DNA of 64,000 nucleotides. Origin: JBBDIP01 sp050260675 (lineage in GTDB: Bacteria; Bacillota; Sulfobacillia; Fermentithermobacillales; Fermentithermobacillaceae). The notes below the pieces were generated by a model. The model was not told where the DNA came from, searched no databases, and saw nothing but the letters and a program-made list of their open reading frames with translations. Below are positions 60,794-64,000 of the stretch, piece after piece. Location: NCBI GenBank assembly GCA_050260675.1, contig JBLNCN010000005.1:124001-188000 (forward strand). The letters are read 5' to 3'. How positions within the stretch are numbered: the first letter of the stretch is position 1; every line of letters begins with the position of its first letter. The position numbers and the translations under genes are program-made.

Positions 60794-61594
60794 TCAGGGC
60801 GAGCCCGGACGCTTCAGAGGCAGCAGCGACATGCTCTCGGCTGAGGGCAGGAATCTCTCAAGGTCGGACACAGGGAAGGGATTTCCGTGGCCTGGGTATA
60901 TGGCGGCGGGTTGCAGCGATATGATCTTCCTCCAGGAAGACGCGTATTCTCCCGCGTCTTCCGCCCAGATCGTTATCCGGCGCGAGCTGGGAAACCCGTT
61001 CATAGCTGCATCGCCGCAGAAGAGGCGCCCGTCGTCAAGCAGCAAGGAGATTGAGCAGGCTGTATGACCTGGCGTATGGACGATGCGGCCTCCCAATTCC
61101 TGCTCTATTTCGGGTTGGGTCCCGTCGCGTACGCAGATGTACCGGCTTTCATGAGTTCGATCTACAGGCGGAAAGCGGTGCTCGGCATGCCCCAGTAGAC
61201 CCATCAGATTGCAAAACCGCAACGCCGTTTTGCTGGTGCACCCGCCTTCAAAGTTGTTCTGGCCTCTTCGAAGTCCCTCTACCGCCTTCTCACTAAGGAT
61301 CACTTCCGCGCGGCTTTGGCCTAGGAACTCGTTGAGGAAACCTGCGTGGTCATCGTGAGCGTGTGTCAGGAAGATGTACTTGATGTCATCCATGTGGATC
61401 CCGTGGGCGGCGAGGTTCTTGGCGAAAGACTTGAACTGCCGGGGGTAGCCCGTATCGATCAACAGCCAGCCCCGCGCCAGCTCAAGAAGGTACATATTCG
61501 CGATGCGGTTTCCGAGGTTAAGGACTCTCAGGCCTATCCCCCCTCTCGCCGTGCCGACACACAGTGGCTTGGTTTCTGCGGCGACCGGTCGCAT
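60794..61594 (-). CDS. Metallo-beta-lactamase-fold hydrolase
   Basis: 266 residues. The zinc motif THAHDDHAG (HxHxDH) is complete, followed by HTPGHTACS and a GD pair (LFCGDAAM), then PGHG. The substrate is unknown; lactonases, glyoxalase-like and quorum-related enzymes share this fold. ATG start with a close ribosome site. Confidence 0.88.
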   Translation of the reverse strand: MRPVAAETKPLCVGTARGGIGLRVLNLGNRIANMYLLELARGWLLIDTGYPRQFKSFAKNLAAHGIHMDDIKYIFLTHAHDDHAGFLNEFLGQSRAEVILSEKAVEGLRRGQNNFEGGCTSKTALRFCNLMGLLGHAEHRFPPVDRTHESRYICVRDGTQPEIEQELGGRIVHTPGHTACSISLLLDDGRLFCGDAAMNGFPSSRRITIWAEDAGEYASSWRKIISLQPAAIYPGHGNPFPVSDLERFLPSAESMSLLPLKRPGSP

Positions 61595-61672
61595 ACCTCT
61601 CTTTCCTAGAAGGGGTTTCCATAATCGCGTGAATATAGCATGGAGAGAGCTAACAACGGGAGGTGTCTCGCG

Positions 61673-62239
61673 ATGGACTTCCTGGTAGGTAAGCAGTATG
61701 GCAGTGGTCTGTCGGCTTATACCCTGAAGACCATCGCGACGTTGCCATGGTCGTGGACCACGTGGCGGCGGCGTTTGTGCCGACTTCGAGCGCCTTAGGC
61801 CAGGTCATGCACGCGATCGGTAGGCTCACGGCCCCGATCATGATGTACTTCGTTGCAGAAGGCTATCATCATACCAAAGATGTAAGGAAATACGCTCTCA
61901 GGCTCGGAGTCTTTGCGTTGATCTCGCACTTTCCTTACCGTTTTTTTCAAAGACGGACGATGGCCTGTATCTGCCGCCGGTATCCACCTGCGGCCGACCT
62001 CGTTCATCTTCCCTTTGTTCGCCGGGCTTATTGCCCTGATTGTTTGGAAAAACGCTAGGCTTACCTTGGGAGTGAAGGCCCTCCTCGTACTCGGCGTGTG
62101 TGCGGCGACAAGACCCGTAGACGGGGACTTCATTGCGGTGCTCTTGATAGTGGCCTTAGGGGCGTGCCGAGGGGATTTCGGAAAGCAGGCCCGGGCTCTT
62201 TTCTGGCGGAGGCCTATCCTAGCGTCTTCTTCAAGATGA
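61673..62239 (+). pseudogene. TraX-family membrane protein, two compensating frameshifts
   Basis: ATG at 61673 with GGGAGG nine bases upstream opens LSAYTLKTIA, but the frame is lost between 61738 and 61744 (one base missing), continues as VAMVVDHVAAAF and RLTAPIMMYFVAEGYHHT, then shifts back at a run of seven T (61941-61947, one base extra) into KDGRWPVSAAG. Merged, the reading is a complete TraX-like protein. The extra T in a homopolymer suggests that sequencing error is possible. Confidence 0.75.
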
Positions 62240-62924
62240 CCGGGCCCGGGACTGTTCGGAATCCCATCTCCTCATTGAGATGCAAGATGGGCGGGTTGTC
62301 AGGATCGTTGTGGGTCCTCATTCTGGGCGCTCCGCCTCTGGCCGCCTCGATCGTTGACGCCACCTTAAGAGCTCGTGCGATGCCCTTGCGGCGGTACTCC
62401 TTGAGTACGCCGGTGTAGGCTACGGCGGCGCTCTCTCCTTCGGTCTGAGGCATCCAAACCATCGTGAAGCCGACTACTTCGTCGCCATCGAGAGCCACGG
62501 TAAAGAGCTTGTGAGCAGAGGTTTCCTTGTAGTCTCGTACCCACGAATCGTAACTCTGATCAGTTGACCCTTCCGAGCGATAAGGTACATCATATGAGGT
62601 CTCGATCTCGACTCTGTACATGCCTGGGTAATACTGCTCTGCTGCCTCATCCATGAGAGTTCGGATATCGATTCCTATCGATCTCAAGTCTTCCAATGAG
62701 CCGAAGAATCCTGTGTCGTCGAACTCAGCGGGATCCAGAATCGCCTCTGTGCGTTTCCTTTCGATCCTGTATCCCCGCCTCTGCGCCCATTCCAGAGACG
62801 TAGGATCATGTCCTTTGCCCCGCGCAAAGATAGCTCTGGAGCTGTCTTGCGCTGCGCGGCGCTCGAGGCTGTCCAAGATGAAGGAACCGATACCTCTGCC
62901 CCTGTTGGAGGGCGGCACGGCCAC
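62214..62924 (-). CDS. Double-GNAT acetyltransferase, 5'-truncated
   Basis: 236 residues from a GTG with no ribosome site. The protein begins inside an N-terminal GNAT domain (HVAVPPSNRGRGIGS is motif A without the strands before it) and ends with a complete second GNAT domain (VAYTGVLKEYRRKGIARALKV). The open frame runs back to the stop codon of the FtsX fragment in the same frame. Probably a remnant. Its end overlaps traX by 26 bases. Confidence 0.7.
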   Translation of the reverse strand: MAVPPSNRGRGIGSFILDSLERRAAQDSSRAIFARGKGHDPTSLEWAQRRGYRIERKRTEAILDPAEFDDTGFFGSLEDLRSIGIDIRTLMDEAAEQYYPGMYRVEIETSYDVPYRSEGSTDQSYDSWVRDYKETSAHKLFTVALDGDEVVGFTMVWMPQTEGESAAVAYTGVLKEYRRKGIARALKVASTIEAARGGAPRMRTHNDPDNPPILHLNEEMGFRTVPGPVILKKTLG

Positions 62925-62981
62925 ATGGACTTGTCGTGAGCCAGTTCCGCTGGGCTCCCTGAACAGAACGTCCGAGCGAGA

Positions 62982-63395
62982 CTACTCCACGCTTTTCAGC
63001 GACGTTACCATATCGATGCCGGCGAACCTTCGCCCCATCACATGATTCACAAACATGGTGAACAGAAGAACGAAAGCAAAGCCCATAGCAACGCTGAATG
63101 CGGGAATTCTCAATGCGATCTCCAGGTCCGGTGTTGTCGCTTGCTCAAGTATTGCGCGAAGCAGCAAAGAGCCAACAACGTAGCCGAAGGGCAAGCCGAA
63201 TATCGTAATCCAGATGTTCTCGCCCAAGACCAGCCGCTTCATCTCCTTTTCATAGAAGCCCAAGACTTTCAGCGTTGCCAGCTCACGCGTTCTTTCATAG
63301 TAGTTCATGCGCCCCAACACCATCATCACGGCAAAGGCAAGCAAGCCGGAAAACGCGATAAGAATGACTTGGAAGAACTGCAGCGTTTCCAGGGG
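62982..63395 (-). pseudogene. C-terminal fragment of an FtsX/MacB-type ABC permease
   Basis: The last about 135 residues: TM segment LAFAVMMVLGRMNYYERTREL, then WITIFGLPFGYVVGSLLL and VAMGFAFVLLFTMFVNHV. The ELATLKVLG motif is typical of FtsX permeases. The frame stops at about 63395 where the IS256 element begins, so the rest of the gene was lost or moved by insertion. Confidence 0.8.
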
Positions 63396-64000
63396 TCAAG
63401 TCCTTTTCTTTCTGTAAAAACCCCTCAGACGACTGGTATGTAACACTGGCCTAACTCCCTGCGACGGCTGGTTCGGGAACGCCGGCGCCCTCTGCAACCG
63501 CCCGCCCCTGCTTCCACTCGATGTACGCCCTCATGTCGAAGTACTGCCGGTCAGTCGACCATGCCTCGTCCTTCTCCATCAGTAAAGCCCCAAGCAGACG
63601 TTCAGCCGATTCGGTGTTGGGGAAGATACGGATGACCCTCTCGCGCCTGCGCACCTCTTCGTTCAGCCTCTCAATGCCGTTGGTCGTCCGTAGGCGCTTG
63701 CGGTACTGCTCCGGCAGGTTCAATACCGCCACCGCGTCGTCAAACCCCTCTTCCAGGATGTTTACCGCCCTGGGCGCCCGGCTTCCGAAGTTGTCGATGA
63801 CCCTCCTCAGCATCTGCCTGGCGGTTTCCACGTCCGGCGCCTCCCAGATCACCCGGAGTTGGGAGTGGAGTTCGCCCTGCAACTGCTTTGGACTGGCATC
63901 GAGGATGTTGCGGGTGAAGTGGGTCTGACACCTCTGCCACATGACTCCCTGAAACTGAGTCTCCACAGCCTTCACCAGCCCGCCGTGGTGGTCCGAGGTC
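63396..64000 (-). mobile_element. IS256-family insertion sequence, right end (continues past the window)
   Basis: The transposase (MULE/IS256) reads SDHHGGLV with a catalytic Asp, QRCQTHFTRNILD, and the Glu region TTNGIERLNEEVRRRERVI. The stop is at 63451. The terminal part between 63396 and 63450 contains TTTTTACAGAAAG and GGACTTGACCCC, like IS256 ends. No target duplication could be seen because the other end is outside. Confidence 0.85.
63451..64000 (-). CDS. IS256-family transposase, C-terminal part
   Basis: About 183 residues visible; the frame stays open to base 64000 and beyond. DDE transposase with SDHHGGLVKAV, the CQTHFTRN block and the final NGIERLNEEVRRRERVIRIF (split here only for length). 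Promotes copy-out of its element. It disrupts an FtsX gene on its downstream side. Confidence 0.92.
   Translation of the reverse strand, partial: TSDHHGGLVKAVETQFQGVMWQRCQTHFTRNILDASPKQLQGELHSQLRVIWEAPDVETARQMLRRVIDNFGSRAPRAVNILEEGFDDAVAVLNLPEQYRKRLRTTNGIERLNEEVRRRERVIRIFPNTESAERLLGALLMEKDEAWSTDRQYFDMRAYIEWKQGRAVAEGAGVPEPAVAGS

Noticed and set aside
62015..62239. Separate small membrane protein gene
   Set aside because: It continues the TraX reading after the T-run frameshift and has no start signal of its own.

Overview
The window comes from a GC-rich (roughly 60 percent by eye) Bacillota chromosome, most likely a spore-forming, clostridia-like and possibly thermophilic lineage. The evidence is a spoVS gene, a DacF-type carboxypeptidase, RNase Y with YmdB, RqcH, PyrR-type attenuation, two T-box leaders, the MrfA/MrfB repair pair, and many TTG and GTG starts behind strong GGAGG-type ribosome sites. 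I saw no tRNA, rRNA or CRISPR array. The species cannot be named from the sequence alone.

Layout. 1-14.9 kb is almost all minus strand: rny, an unknown gene, ymdB, spoVS, a PHP phosphoesterase and the start of a TldD/PmbA protease form one block. Upstream of it lie recA-recX behind a clear promoter, thpR-cinA with a membrane AAA+ protease of FtsH type, rimO behind a promoter that may give a nearly leaderless mRNA, feoB-feoA, and a cell-wall amidase. 15.1-19.4 kb is plus strand: mrfA-mrfB and a NodB-fold protein without metal ligands. 19.5-29.6 kb is minus strand: dacF, a RodZ-like protein, asnS, a UPF0182 membrane protein, an isolated hutU and a HAD phosphatase. rqcH (plus) follows. The pyrRBCKD operon (minus) has its own promoter and attenuator. 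Divergent from it is a T-box leader whose specifier reads UAC (Tyr), ahead of an NhaC-family transporter, an ACMSD-like amidohydrolase and a PLP ammonia-lyase. A second T-box (AUC, Ile) controls a type 2 ileS with an altered signature motif.

45-64 kb is more accessory: an M20 amidohydrolase, a radical SAM protein, mntH-mntR with a candidate operator, an orphan E1-like enzyme with a TSCPD protein, uspA, a sugar kinase with nanE, a Cys-rich protein of unknown role, a nitroreductase, a HEAT protein and a two-subunit ABC exporter. The right end is decaying: a twice-frameshifted traX, a 5'-truncated GNAT gene, an FtsX fragment, and the end of an IS256-family element.

The most unusual signal is the density of short tandem repeats: at least eight regular arrays, plus several degenerate ones, with units of 12-36 bases. 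Four of the arrays contain the stop codon of a gene in the repeat unit. At feoA the unit is exactly the last five codons plus the stop, repeated in frame. Others expand protein segments in RqcH and NanE, and PyrK carries a low-complexity insert. This looks like an active process of 3'-end duplication in this genome.
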